Shown piece by piece: positions 1 through 8,847 of a stretch of 64,000 nucleotides of DNA. The position numbers and the translations under genes were made by a program. The notes beneath the pieces are model-generated. The model had not been told where the DNA came from. It did no database searches and saw nothing but the letters and a program-made list of their open reading frames with translations. The stretch's first letter is position 1. Every line of letters starts with the position of its first letter. The DNA is from Alphaproteobacteria bacterium (GTDB taxonomy: Bacteria > Pseudomonadota > Alphaproteobacteria > UBA828), in assembly GCA_022826665.1 (NCBI GenBank), contig JAJDUK010000024.1:191844-255843 (forward strand). The letters are read 5' to 3'.

Positions 1-2
1 GG

Positions 3-833
3 GGGCGGACCGCGTTCTCGACGGTCATCAGCTTCATCTACTTCTTCCCGGTGCTGTGGATCATCCTGACCGCGTTCAAGAGCCACACCGACGCGCTCTC
101 CACCCCGCCCAAGTTCATCTTCACGCCGACGCTGGACAACTTCGTCAGCGTCTTCGCCCGCGCCTACGAGCGCGGCGGCGCGGCGGTGGACACCCACTTC
201 GACCTCTTCTTCTTCAACTCCATCTTCATCGCCGGCGCCTCGGTCGGGGTCGCGCTCATCATCGGCACAATCGCGGCCTACGGCTTCTCGCGCTGGCCGC
301 TCCGGGGCAACGAGACCTACCTCTTCATCATCCTCACCACCCGGATGCTGCCGCCGATCATCGTCATCATCCCGATCTTCATCATGTTCCGCCTGAGCGG
401 GCTCAGCGGCAGCTACATTGGCATCATCCTGCTCTATGCCGCCTTCAACCTGCCCTTCACCATCTGGATGATGAAGAGCTTCTTCGACGAGATACCGCGC
501 GAGGTGGAGGACGCGGCGCGCATGGACGGCAGCTCGGAGATGAAGATCTTCTTCCGCATCTGCCTGCCGCAGGTGAAGGCCGGCATCGCGGCGACCGCCG
601 TCTTCGGCCTGATCCTGACCTGGAACGAGTTCCTCTTCGCCCTGCTGCTCACCGGACGCGACACGCGAACGGTGCCGGTCGCCATGGCGCAGACCATCGG
701 TGGTGACATCGGCGTGCGCTGGGGGCTGCTGGCGGCGATCGAGACGTTGTTCCTGATCCCCGTGGTGTTCGTGACGTTCCTGCTGCAGAACCAGCTCCTG
801 CGCGGCGTCACCTTCGGCACCATCAGGCGGTAG
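3..833 (+). CDS. ABC transporter permease, MalG type (5' end outside window)
   Basis: Inner-membrane permease of a carbohydrate/polyol-type ABC importer. The reading frame is open from base 3 and reads membrane-like residues (TVISFIYFFPVLWIILTAFK) before the GTG where the ORF track starts, so the gene begins upstream of the window and is partial only by truncation. Several hydrophobic segments follow. The cytoplasmic EAA loop that docks the ATPase is visible as EVEDAARMDGSSEMKIFF, and the C-terminal part is typical of the MalG/UgpE branch (LTWNEFLFALLLTG). The ATPase gene starts 7 bases after the stop, so the two are surely one operon. Substrate is not deducible because the binding protein lies outside the window. 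Confidence 0.93.
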   Translation, partial: GRTAFSTVISFIYFFPVLWIILTAFKSHTDALSTPPKFIFTPTLDNFVSVFARAYERGGAAVDTHFDLFFFNSIFIAGASVGVALIIGTIAAYGFSRWPLRGNETYLFIILTTRMLPPIIVIIPIFIMFRLSGLSGSYIGIILLYAAFNLPFTIWMMKSFFDEIPREVEDAARMDGSSEMKIFFRICLPQVKAGIAATAVFGLILTWNEFLFALLLTGRDTRTVPVAMAQTIGGDIGVRWGLLAAIETLFLIPVVFVTFLLQNQLLRGVTFGTIRR

Positions 834-840
834 CGGGCCC

Positions 841-1941
841 ATGGCCGATATCGAGCTGCGCAACCTGTCCAAGCACTTCGGCTCGCTCGCCGCGGTCGAC
901 GACATCGACCTCGACGTCGAAGCCGGCGAGGTGGTGTGCCTGCTCGGGCCCTCCGGCTGCGGCAAGACCACGACGCTCCGCATGATCGCAGGGCTCGAGG
1001 ACGCGACGGCGGGCGACATCTTCATCGCGGGTGCGCGGGTCAACGAGCTCGCGCCGCGCGATCGGGACATCGCCATGGTGTTCCAGTTCTACGCGCTCTA
1101 TCCGAGCCTGACGGTGTCGGAGAACCTGGCCTTCCCCCTCCATGCCGAGCGCATCACCAAAGAGGAGATCGACCGCCGGGTGCGGGAGATTGCAGGCCTG
1201 CTGGACCTCTCCCACGCGCTCGGCCGGGTCCCCGGCCGGCTTGCGGAGGGCGAGAAGCAGCGCGTCGCGGTCGGCCGGGCCGTCATCCGGGACCCGCAAT
1301 GCTTCCTCTTCGACGAGCCCTTGAGCCGCCTCGACATTGCCGTCCGCCAGGAAATGCGCGGGCAGATCAAGCAGCTCCTCAACGGCCTGCACAAGGCGAC
1401 CGTGATCGTGACCCACGATCAGATCGAGGCGCTCACCATCGCCGACCGGATCGCGGTCATGCGCGACGGCATCATCGAGCAGGTGGCCAGCCCTCACGAC
1501 ATCTTCGCCAAGCCCGCCAACGTCTTCGTCGCGGGGTTCATCGGCACGCCGCAGATGAATCTGGTCGAGGCCAACGTCATCGACGCGGACGAGGACACGG
1601 CGACCGTGAACATGCTGGGGCAGGAGGTCGTGCTGCCGCTGCATGCGGAGATCTCCCTACAGGGCACCGCCCCGCGGCGCAATGCTCCGGTCACCGTGGG
1701 CGTACGCCCGCGCGGACTGGCACCCGCATCCGAGACTGGCCCCACCACGATCTCGGGCCAGGTCGACCTGATCGAGCCGATGGGGGCGGAGACCCTGATC
1801 CATCTCCGCATCGGCGAGGACGACCTGCGCGTGGTGACCAGCCGGGGGCACCCGGCCGCGGTCGGCGAGACCATGCACGTGGCGCCGACGCCAGGGCAGG
1901 TCCATCTGTTCGACCACGACGGCATGAGGATCGCCTCATGA
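841..1941 (+). CDS. ABC transporter ATP-binding protein, UgpC/MalK type
   Basis: ATPase that powers the upstream permease. Visible are Walker A (GPSGCGKTT, about residues 38-46), Q-loop FQFYALYP, Walker B CFLFDEP, D-loop SRLD and the switch histidine in VTHDQ. After about residue 240 comes a TOBE/OB-type regulatory domain as in MalK and UgpC. The signature motif reads LAEGEKQR instead of LSGGQQQR, so two normally conserved positions differ; all other motifs are intact. Its length (366 aa) is usual for the family. It overlaps the next gene by ATGA. Family assignment is firm; the sugar or polyol carried is unknown. Confidence 0.95.
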   Translation: MADIELRNLSKHFGSLAAVDDIDLDVEAGEVVCLLGPSGCGKTTTLRMIAGLEDATAGDIFIAGARVNELAPRDRDIAMVFQFYALYPSLTVSENLAFPLHAERITKEEIDRRVREIAGLLDLSHALGRVPGRLAEGEKQRVAVGRAVIRDPQCFLFDEPLSRLDIAVRQEMRGQIKQLLNGLHKATVIVTHDQIEALTIADRIAVMRDGIIEQVASPHDIFAKPANVFVAGFIGTPQMNLVEANVIDADEDTATVNMLGQEVVLPLHAEISLQGTAPRRNAPVTVGVRPRGLAPASETGPTTISGQVDLIEPMGAETLIHLRIGEDDLRVVTSRGHPAAVGETMHVAPTPGQVHLFDHDGMRIAS

Positions 1942-2267
1942 GCGAGGCGCAGGTGGAGCCCCAGGAAGCGCCAGCGCAGGAAAAGCCCGCACGTCGCAAC
2001 ATGTCCCGCCGCACGGCGCGGCTGATCGTGATTGCGATCATCGCGCTCTGCCTGCTCGCTTTGGTCTTCATATTCCAGCCCGTCTACCGGCCGCTCTTCT
2101 CGGCCGGCTGCATCATGGTGGTGGCCGGCGGGCTCCTCTTCAATCTCATCCCCTTCGCCAACACCCAGAACCCCGTGAGGCGAGTGGTGCGGGTCACCGC
2201 CATCGTCGGCGCCATCCTCCTCACCGCCGTGCTGGTCGCCCTCGGCTTCGTCGAGATCCTGCTCTAG
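1938..2267 (+). CDS. small membrane protein at the end of the ABC operon
   Basis: 109 aa protein hidden in the ORF track inside a longer frame (936..2267). The start is the ATG overlapping the stop of the ATPase gene (ATGA), which implies translational coupling. The first 30 residues are polar (Pro/Glu/Arg-rich), followed by three hydrophobic segments: LIVIAIIALCLLALVFIF, CIMVVAGGLLFNLIPFA and VTAIVGAILLTAVLVALGF. I do not recognise the family. Its place after permease and ATPase suggests an accessory membrane component of the importer, which is inference from position only. Confidence 0.75.
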   Translation: MSEAQVEPQEAPAQEKPARRNMSRRTARLIVIAIIALCLLALVFIFQPVYRPLFSAGCIMVVAGGLLFNLIPFANTQNPVRRVVRVTAIVGAILLTAVLVALGFVEILL

Positions 2268-2292
2268 CACCGGCACGCTGGAACTGCGCACG

Positions 2293-2757
2293 ATGACGAG
2301 AGACGACTACGTGGACCTGGTGGAGCGGCACTACTTCGGCAGCGTCGCGCAAGCCGACATCCCGGCGGTGGTGGCCTGCTTCACCGACGACGCCTCGGTC
2401 ACGATCTATCACGGCGATGCCGCGCCGCGCCTCTTCAAGGCCAGGCCCACCGCCGGCGAGACTCCGCTGCCGCGCTTCTTCGAGCATCTGCTCGCGAACT
2501 ACGAGCCCCAATTCACCGAGTTCGTCCACTACGTGGATGTCGCCAACGAGCGCTGCGCCGCGATGTTTCTCGTGACGCTGACGCCGAAGCCCGATTCGCC
2601 TTACCGCGACGCCGGCGTGCAGCGCCTCCGCAACTGCAACTTCTTCCGCTGCCGGGACGGTCTCATCCACGAGATGACCATCTATTACAGCAATCCCGGC
2701 ACCGCAGGCGGTACGGACGCCCACGGCTCCCGCCCCACCGGCTTTCCCCAAGCCTGA
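2293..2757 (+). CDS. SnoaL/NTF2-like protein
   Basis: 154 aa single-domain protein with the look of the NTF2/SnoaL cone fold: an N-terminal helix (YVDLVERHYFGSVAQADIPAVVACF), then TDDASVTIYHGDA, and a long beta-rich stretch ending in the usual LIHEMTIYYSNP segment. Such proteins act as small isomerases, dehydratases or binding partners in catabolic and polyketide pathways. It starts 25 bases after the ABC operon and ends 8 bases before the convergent dioxygenase gene. Its substrate is unknown; a part in the neighbouring ring-cleavage cluster is inferred from position. Confidence 0.75.
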   Translation: MTRDDYVDLVERHYFGSVAQADIPAVVACFTDDASVTIYHGDAAPRLFKARPTAGETPLPRFFEHLLANYEPQFTEFVHYVDVANERCAAMFLVTLTPKPDSPYRDAGVQRLRNCNFFRCRDGLIHEMTIYYSNPGTAGGTDAHGSRPTGFPQA

Positions 2758-2765
2758 CGCCGGGC

Positions 2766-3650
2766 CTAGCCCTCGGCGCTCCAGCCCTGCGGCGGGCGCG
2801 GGAACCAGACGTGCACTTGCCCGGTGCCCGCCGCGTTTTCGTAGTCGCTGAACGGCGTTCCGGTCGCGGTGCATTCGCGTCCGCCCAGAGCGGCGACCAT
2901 CATCAGGTAGTGCCCGAACAGTCCTTCCGGCTTGTGGGGGCGGAACGCGTCCATGGAGTCGATGACTGCCGCGTGGTCGCCTTGCACCCACCAGGCCAGG
3001 CGTTCGAGGTCGGCGGCGCGCGCTTCGGGCGTGCGGATGTGGATCGGGTCCGAGGCTTCGTGCCGGTCGATCTCCGAGAGCGGCCAGAAGCGGTGGCTCA
3101 TGCCCCCGCTCGCGAGCAGCACCGCGCGCTCGTCCGATTCGGCAATCGCCCGCCCCAGCGCCGCCCCCACCGCCAGAAAATCCTCGTCCCGCGCGGTCTG
3201 GCAGATGCTGACGGAGACCCAGCGCTCGCCCCGATTCAGGTAGTGGGCGAGGTTGACGGTGGGGTAGTGGATCGGCAGGTGCGTATCGTCGTTGGCGATG
3301 CAGGGGATGCCGGCGTGCTCGCGCACCGCCGCTGCCATGCTGGCAGCCAGCGCCGGGCCCCCGGCGAGGTCGTAGGGCAGGCCGTGAATGCCGCGCGGGA
3401 GCTCGCCCGAGGTGTAGCGGCCCCGGCGGCGCTCGTGGGCGCTCACGATGAACTCCACGGTGGTGAACCAGTGGGTGTCGAACACCACGAAGGTATCGGG
3501 TTGAAGGTCGTCGAGGACCTCGCTGCGCAGCCGCTCGAGACCGGGCACGAGGCTCAGCTCGCGGCCCTCGTTCAGCGCAAGCCGGACCTCCTTCGGCAGC
3601 ATGATCGTAGGCACATGCGACAGAAAGCCGGCGCCCGCGATATCTCCCAC
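2766..3650 (-). CDS. class III extradiol ring-cleavage dioxygenase, LigB/HpaD-like
   Basis: Predicted non-haem iron dioxygenase of the LigB superfamily, which opens catechol-type rings next to the hydroxyls. I choose the GTG at 3650 because AAGGAGGAG lies just upstream and the family-typical N-terminus begins there (GDIAGAGFLSHVPTI); the track's longer start adds 20 Gly/Arg-rich residues. Candidate metal-site histidines are in FLSHVPT, DTHWF and the SGGMSHRFW motif. Length (294 aa) fits HpaD-type enzymes. It is transcribed divergently from the P450. With the ALDH and FAH genes nearby it resembles homoprotocatechuate 2,3-dioxygenase, though the exact substrate is inference. Confidence 0.85.
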   Translation of the reverse strand: MGDIAGAGFLSHVPTIMLPKEVRLALNEGRELSLVPGLERLRSEVLDDLQPDTFVVFDTHWFTTVEFIVSAHERRRGRYTSGELPRGIHGLPYDLAGGPALAASMAAAVREHAGIPCIANDDTHLPIHYPTVNLAHYLNRGERWVSVSICQTARDEDFLAVGAALGRAIAESDERAVLLASGGMSHRFWPLSEIDRHEASDPIHIRTPEARAADLERLAWWVQGDHAAVIDSMDAFRPHKPEGLFGHYLMMVAALGGRECTATGTPFSDYENAAGTGQVHVWFPRPPQGWSAEG

Positions 3651-3793
3651 GTCTCCTCCTTTGCCGCCTCGCCCGCGCCCCGGAGCCGACCCGCCGGCTC
3701 GGGCTGGCACGCACAGCGAACGACTTCGGTGGACAGATCGTTCGTATCCGAACTATCATGCTGCCAACCGGTTCGCAACCAAACGAGACCGCC

Positions 3794-5053
3794 ATGTCCG
3801 CGCTTCTTTCTTCCGAGCCGGAGGGGATCGCCGACCTCTCCTCCCACGACTCCTTCGTCAATTGCGTGCCGCACAGGACCTTCGAGGCGCTGCGGCGCGA
3901 CGACCCGGTTGCGTGGTTCGACGAGCGCGACGCCTCCGGGTTCTGGGCCATCACCCGCCACGAGGACATCGCGGAGATCAGCAAGAACTTCCGGCAGTTC
4001 ACGACCCGGCAAGGAATCCGGCTCGAAGAGATGACGGACGAGGAGCGGATCGCGCGGCTCACCATGATGGAGCAGGACCCGCCCGAGCACACCCGCCTGC
4101 GCCGCCTGGTCAACCGCACCTTCTCGCGCCGCTTCATCGAGACCTACCGGGACCGGGTCCGCGCCATCGTCTCCCGCGTGCTCGATGAGGCCCTGAAGCA
4201 GGACGAGTTCGATTGTGTCGACGCGATCGCGAAGCCTCTACCCATGCTGATGCTGGCAGGCGTTCTCGGGGTGTCGGAGGAGGACGGCGCCTGGCTCGCC
4301 GACAAGGGCGACGAGATGATGGCGAACAGCGACCCGGACTTCACCGACCACGTGGTCGACCAGACCGACACTGACGCCTTCCGCCTCATGCCCTTCCGCT
4401 CGCCGGCCGGCGCGGAGGTCTTCGAGTACGCGGAGCGCCAGGCCGCGCTCCGGCGCGGGAAGCCGCGCGGCGACGTGATCAGCCTTCTGCTGGAGCCCGA
4501 TCGCGACGGCGAGCCGCTCACCGATCACGAGTTCAAGAACTTCTTCACGCTGCTGGTGGTGGCGGGCAACGACACCACGCGCTACGCGGTCGCCTCCTCT
4601 GTCGACCTGCTCGCGCGCGAGCCCCAGCTCTTCGAACAACTACAGGGCGCCGACGAGACGCTCTGGGCCACGGCGGTGGAGGAGCTGCTGCGCATCTCGT
4701 CGCCCACCATGCACTTTCGCCGCACCGCCGTGGAGGATTGCGAGATGCACGGGCGCACCATCGCGGCGGGCGACAAGGTGATCCTGTGGTTCATCTCCGG
4801 CAACTTCGACGACCGGGTCTTCGACGATCCCTACAACACCGATTTCGCGCGCGATCCGAACCCGCAGATGGCCTTCGGTCGGGGCGGGCCGCACCTCTGC
4901 CTCGGCCTCTGGCTGGCGCGGCTGGAGCTGCGCATCGTGCTGGAGGAGCTGACGCGGCGGGTGCGCACCATCCGACCGGCCGGCCAGGCGCTCCGGCTCC
5001 GCTCCAACTTCATCAACGGCATCAAGTACCTGCCCGTGTCGGTGACCTGCTGA
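3794..5053 (+). CDS. cytochrome P450
   Basis: Soluble bacterial P450 monooxygenase (419 aa). The I-helix oxygen-activation motif is VVAGNDTTR, the K-helix ExxR is in EELLRISS, and the haem loop is FGRGGPHLCLG with the axial cysteine at about residue 369. The extra residue in that loop (GGPH) is seen in CYP125/CYP108-like families acting on terpenoids, steroids and aromatics. I take the ATG at 3794; the track's start at 3758 adds 12 residues and has no better ribosome site. No ferredoxin or reductase gene is adjacent, so electrons must come from elsewhere; the Rieske protein at 15.2 kb is not obviously its partner. Confidence 0.94.
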   Translation: MSALLSSEPEGIADLSSHDSFVNCVPHRTFEALRRDDPVAWFDERDASGFWAITRHEDIAEISKNFRQFTTRQGIRLEEMTDEERIARLTMMEQDPPEHTRLRRLVNRTFSRRFIETYRDRVRAIVSRVLDEALKQDEFDCVDAIAKPLPMLMLAGVLGVSEEDGAWLADKGDEMMANSDPDFTDHVVDQTDTDAFRLMPFRSPAGAEVFEYAERQAALRRGKPRGDVISLLLEPDRDGEPLTDHEFKNFFTLLVVAGNDTTRYAVASSVDLLAREPQLFEQLQGADETLWATAVEELLRISSPTMHFRRTAVEDCEMHGRTIAAGDKVILWFISGNFDDRVFDDPYNTDFARDPNPQMAFGRGGPHLCLGLWLARLELRIVLEELTRRVRTIRPAGQALRLRSNFINGIKYLPVSVTC

Positions 5054-5083
5054 CCGGCATGGCCGAGTGATAGGGCGCTTGGC

Positions 5084-6370
5084 ATGAGCGACTACGAACG
5101 CATTCGGGTCCTGTTCTGCGACCACCTGAACCTCGCGCGCGGCAAGTACGTCCCGCGCGCAATCGCCGAGTCCGGCACGCTCCGGCAGTGCGTCGGGGTC
5201 TACGCCGTGGACTACGAGCGTGCCTTGATCCCCGCCCCCGGATCGGGTGTCCCCGAAGGCCTGCCGGATATGGAGGCGGTGTTCGACCTCGACCAGGTCC
5301 GGCCCGGTTGGGAAGCCGGCACCGGCGTGGTGGTGGCGGACCTGGAGAAGGAGGGGCAACCGCTTGGGCTCTGCGCACGGGGCGCGCTCGCCCGCGCGAT
5401 TGCCGCATGGCAGCAGGTCGGCCTCGCGCCCTTCCTCGGCATCGAGCTCGAGGCTTTCGTCTTCGAGCGCGATTCCACCGGCAACTGGGTGCCCTACGAT
5501 ACCCCCGGCGCCTACGTCTACGGCACCGGCACTGCAGTCGACCCCGCCGGCCTGGTCGACGACATCTGGTCGCAGGCGGAGGCCTGCGGCTTCCCGCTGG
5601 AGGCGATCAACAGCGAATTCGACTGGCCGCAGTTCGAGTTCACGCTACGCTACCGGGACGCGCTCGGCGCCATCGACGACATCTTCCTCTTCCGCCTGAT
5701 GGCGCGAGAGGTCGCGGCGAAGCGGGGCTATCTGCTCAGCTTCATGCCCAAGCCGCTCTCGGATCGCGGCGGCAGTGGAGTCCACCTCAACCTCAGCTTC
5801 GCCGGCAAGGACGGCAACAACGCCTGCGCCGACCCCGCGCAGGCGGACGGCCTCTCCGAACTCGCCCGGCAATGCATCGCGGGGCTCATGCATCATCACC
5901 GCTCCATGGCCGGGCTGATTGCACCCACCGTCAACTCCTACCGCCGGCTTCGCCCGGCCAGCCTCGCCGGCTACTGGGCGAACTGGGGATACGACCACCG
6001 CGGCGTCGCGGTGCGGGTGCCCGGCGAGCGCGGCCCGGCGACGCGCATCGAGCATCGCGTTGCCGACGGCGCTGCCAATCCCTACGTCGCCGCCGCAGCC
6101 ATGCTGCGGGCGGCCCGGCTCGGGGTGGAGAACGACTATCCGCTACCGCCGGCGGAGACCGGCGACGGGCTGGAGAGCGTCGATACCGACGTGACCGTGC
6201 CCGAGAACTTGGGCGCGGCGCTCGACGCCCTGGAGCAGGACGACGCGCTGGTCTCCGCCATCGGCGCGCTGCTGGTCGCGAACCACATCGGGATCAAGCG
6301 CAAGGAGTGGGACGACTACCTCGGCAGCACGACGGACTGGGAGATGTCGCGCTACCTCAACTTCCTCTAG
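5084..6370 (+). CDS. glutamine-synthetase-like ligase (gamma-glutamyl-amine or GlnT type)
   Basis: 428 aa enzyme of the glutamine synthetase superfamily, type I/III-like. An N-terminal beta-grasp remnant (FCDHLNLARGKYVP) is followed by the catalytic domain: GIELEAFVFE (metal Glu pair), EFDWPQFEFTL, GGSGVHLNLS, APTVNSYRRLRP and RIEHRVADGAANPYVAAAA. The usual HxH in the GxHxH motif is HLN here. In related clusters such ligases gamma-glutamylate amines (PuuA, IpuC, or TdnQ/AtdA1 for aniline) and do not serve ammonia assimilation. Position between a P450 and an ALDH supports a catabolic role. It is co-directional with the P450, 30 bases downstream. Substrate unproven. Confidence 0.88.
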   Translation: MSDYERIRVLFCDHLNLARGKYVPRAIAESGTLRQCVGVYAVDYERALIPAPGSGVPEGLPDMEAVFDLDQVRPGWEAGTGVVVADLEKEGQPLGLCARGALARAIAAWQQVGLAPFLGIELEAFVFERDSTGNWVPYDTPGAYVYGTGTAVDPAGLVDDIWSQAEACGFPLEAINSEFDWPQFEFTLRYRDALGAIDDIFLFRLMAREVAAKRGYLLSFMPKPLSDRGGSGVHLNLSFAGKDGNNACADPAQADGLSELARQCIAGLMHHHRSMAGLIAPTVNSYRRLRPASLAGYWANWGYDHRGVAVRVPGERGPATRIEHRVADGAANPYVAAAAMLRAARLGVENDYPLPPAETGDGLESVDTDVTVPENLGAALDALEQDDALVSAIGALLVANHIGIKRKEWDDYLGSTTDWEMSRYLNFL

Positions 6371-6410
6371 CCCCGCGCCTCGACCCGCACGGCATAGAGC
6401 GGAGGAGTCG

Positions 6411-7874
6411 ATGACTGCGCCCCGGATCGACATCGACGGCGTCTCCGTCTCACCCGATCACTACATCGCAGGGCGCCGCGTGCCCTCGGAACGCCGCTTC
6501 GAGGATCGTTCGCCGCTCGACTGGACCCGGAAGCTCGGAGACTTCGCGGCGGGCGATGCCGAGACCGCCGCGCAGGCGGTAAGCGCGGCGGCGGACGCCT
6601 TCCCCGGCTGGTCGGCAAAGAGCCCGGCCGAGCGCGCTGTCTACATGCACCGTCTGGCCGAGCTCATCGACGCGAACGTCGCCACCCTGGCCCGGCTCGA
6701 ATGCCTCGACATGGCGATGCTTCAGGAGAGCCTGGAGCTGCGGGTGATCCCCCGAGGGGCGCGGAACTTTCGCGCCTACGCGGACCTCGCCTGCGACTAC
6801 GAGGCGCGGGCCTGGAACTCCAACGGCACCGCTAACCGTGTGTTGCGCATGCCCGCCGGCCCCGCGGTGATCATCACGCCCTGGAACGCGCCCTTCATGC
6901 TCGCGACCTGGAAGTGCGCGCCGGCGCTCGCCGCCGGCAACACCGTAGTCCTCAAGCCGGCGGAATGGTCGCCGATCACGGCCTCCCTGCTCGCCGATCT
7001 CGTGGACGAGGCGGGGTTCCCGCCCGGTGTCTTCAACGTCGTCCAGGGAATCGGCGAGGAGGTCGGCGCAGCCTTGGTCGCGGACCCGCGGGTGCGCCGC
7101 ATCTCCTTCACCGGCTCGCCCGAGGCGGCCCGACAGATCGGGGCTGCCGCTGCCCACAACATCGTGCCGTTCACGGCGGAGCTCGGCGGCAAGAGCCCCT
7201 TCATCGTGTTCGCCGACGCCGACCTCGATGCCGCCGCCCGCAAGGCCGCCGGCCAGTACGACGACGCAGGCCAAATCTGCCTGGCAGGCACGCGCCTCTT
7301 GGTGGAGCAATCGGTGCGCGACGCGTTCCTGGAGCGAATGCTCGCCTACACCGACGAGCACGTGGCGGGTGACAGCCGGGAGCCCGGCACCACGCTCTCT
7401 CCGCTCATCCATCCCGAGCACCTCGCGCGGGTCCACGGTTTCGTCGAGCGGGCGCGGGCGGCGGGAGACCGGGTGCTGAGAGGCGGGCACGTCACGAAGG
7501 AGGGCGGGCTCTGGTACGAGCCGACCCTGATCGAGCCCCGCAGCAACGAGGCCGAGATCGTGCAGCACGAGGTGTTCGGCCCGGTGCTGACCCTGCAAAC
7601 CTTCGCGGACAAAGACGAGGCAGTGGCGCTCGCCAACGGCACGCACTACGGGCTGGCTGGGGTCGTCTACACCGGCGACGCGGCGAGGGCCGAGCGCATC
7701 GGCCAGCGGGTGCGCGCGGGCACGGTCTGGGTCAACTGCTTTCTCGTCCGCGACCTGAGCGCGCCCTTCGGCGGCTGCGGCATCAGCGGCATCGGCAGAG
7801 AGGGCGGCGACTACGCCCTCGACTTCCACAGCGACCTGAAGACCCTGCAGATCCTGGAGGGCTCCACCGCCTGA
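6411..7874 (+). CDS. aldehyde dehydrogenase (HpaE-like)
   Basis: NAD(P)-dependent aldehyde dehydrogenase, 487 aa, full length. The general base is the Glu at about 257 (TAELGGKSPF) and the catalytic Cys at about 290 (GQICLAGTR). The cofactor region shows PWNAPFMLATWKCAPALAAGNTVVLKPAEW. The start has a GGAGG site seven bases upstream. The sequence style matches 5-carboxymethyl-2-hydroxymuconate semialdehyde and betaine-aldehyde dehydrogenases. With an extradiol dioxygenase and an FAH protein alongside, oxidation of a ring-cleavage semialdehyde is the likely job, but that rests on context. Confidence 0.93.
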   Translation: MTAPRIDIDGVSVSPDHYIAGRRVPSERRFEDRSPLDWTRKLGDFAAGDAETAAQAVSAAADAFPGWSAKSPAERAVYMHRLAELIDANVATLARLECLDMAMLQESLELRVIPRGARNFRAYADLACDYEARAWNSNGTANRVLRMPAGPAVIITPWNAPFMLATWKCAPALAAGNTVVLKPAEWSPITASLLADLVDEAGFPPGVFNVVQGIGEEVGAALVADPRVRRISFTGSPEAARQIGAAAAHNIVPFTAELGGKSPFIVFADADLDAAARKAAGQYDDAGQICLAGTRLLVEQSVRDAFLERMLAYTDEHVAGDSREPGTTLSPLIHPEHLARVHGFVERARAAGDRVLRGGHVTKEGGLWYEPTLIEPRSNEAEIVQHEVFGPVLTLQTFADKDEAVALANGTHYGLAGVVYTGDAARAERIGQRVRAGTVWVNCFLVRDLSAPFGGCGISGIGREGGDYALDFHSDLKTLQILEGSTA

Positions 7875-7904
7875 CGCCGCGCGCCGGCGCCGGGCTGGAG
7901 GAAG

Positions 7905-8753
7905 TCAGGATTTGCGCGGTGCGCGAATGCCGCGGAACTCCCAGTCGCCGCCGAGCGCGGTGGACATCACTTCCTCCGTACTCGTCGGCTGGGCGCCGAC
8001 ATCGTCGCGGATGGGCGCAGGTCCCTGGACGATTTCGTTCTCCAGCGCCCCCAGCCCGTCCACCTCCACCCGCACCACGTCGCCGGGCTGAACCGGCCGG
8101 CTGTTGGCGGGCGTGCCGGAGAGCAGCAGGTCGCCGGGCTCCAAGGTGATGTTGCGGGCGATGTCGGCCACGAGATAGTGCATGTCCCACGCCATCTCGT
8201 CCGTGTTTCCGTCCTGGGCGAGGGCGCCGTTGACGTAGGTGCGGACCGACTTGCCGCGAAAGTCCCAGCCGCCCACCAGGGCGGGGCCGACCGGGCACAG
8301 CGTGTCCGAGCCCTTCACCCGCAGCATTGAGCCCGCGTCGGTATCGCGGAAGTCGTGCAGGCCGTAGTCGTTGGCGATGGTGTAGCCGGCGATGTAGTCG
8401 CCAGCCTCCTCGCGCGCGATGTTCCGGCAGTGCCGGCCGATGACGATGGCGATCTCGCCCTCGTAGTTCAGCCACTGGCAGCGCTCGGGCCGCACCACCT
8501 GGGCACGGTGCCCGCAGAGCGCGCTCACCGGCTTGTGGAAGTAGGTCGGCGTCGCCGGCAGCGTCACCATGAACTCGTCCACCCGGCTCTTGTAGTTGAG
8601 GTGCACGCAGATGATCTTGCGCGGCTCCGTCGGCGGCAGGTGGATCGCATCTGCCAGCGCGACCGAGCGCCCGTCCTTCGCGTGCAGGCGCTCGCCTTCT
8701 CTGGTCACGACGACGGGATAACCGTCGAGCAGGATGCGCCGGAACTCCGTCAT
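7905..8753 (-). CDS. fumarylacetoacetate hydrolase family protein (HpaG-like)
   Basis: 282 aa FAH-fold enzyme; members hydrolyse, decarboxylate or isomerise ring-cleavage acids. The start chosen is the ATG at 8753 (MTEFRRILLDG) with GAGG upstream; the track adds 38 unrelated residues. Typical features are KIICVHLNYKSRVDEF, the conserved NYEGEIAIVIG (metal Glu residues) and NDYGLHDFRD, and the C-terminal LLLSGTPANSRPVQPGDVVRVEVDGLG. It converges with the ALDH gene and diverges from the ADC-family gene (95 bp between starts). Likely the HpaG-type step (decarboxylase/isomerase) of a meta-cleavage route; the exact reaction is inferred. Confidence 0.9.
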   Translation of the reverse strand: MTEFRRILLDGYPVVVTREGERLHAKDGRSVALADAIHLPPTEPRKIICVHLNYKSRVDEFMVTLPATPTYFHKPVSALCGHRAQVVRPERCQWLNYEGEIAIVIGRHCRNIAREEAGDYIAGYTIANDYGLHDFRDTDAGSMLRVKGSDTLCPVGPALVGGWDFRGKSVRTYVNGALAQDGNTDEMAWDMHYLVADIARNITLEPGDLLLSGTPANSRPVQPGDVVRVEVDGLGALENEIVQGPAPIRDDVGAQPTSTEEVMSTALGGDWEFRGIRAPRKS

Positions 8754-8847
8754 GGCTGGCCCTCGGCTTGAAATCGTTCGGTCCCTGACGATAGGATCGC
8801 GGCTCAGGAAAGACAAGGAATCGTCGCGATTCCGGGAGTGATTCGTC

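Noticed and set aside
823-1644. Antisense ORF of 273 aa over the ABC ATPase gene.
   Set aside because: Shadow frame of a gene with all ABC motifs; its own sequence is repetitive Arg/Asp/Val-rich with no family signs.
2221-4137. 638 aa minus-strand ORF spanning several genes.
   Set aside because: Overlaps the NTF2-like, LigB and P450 genes; composition is that of a high-GC shadow frame.
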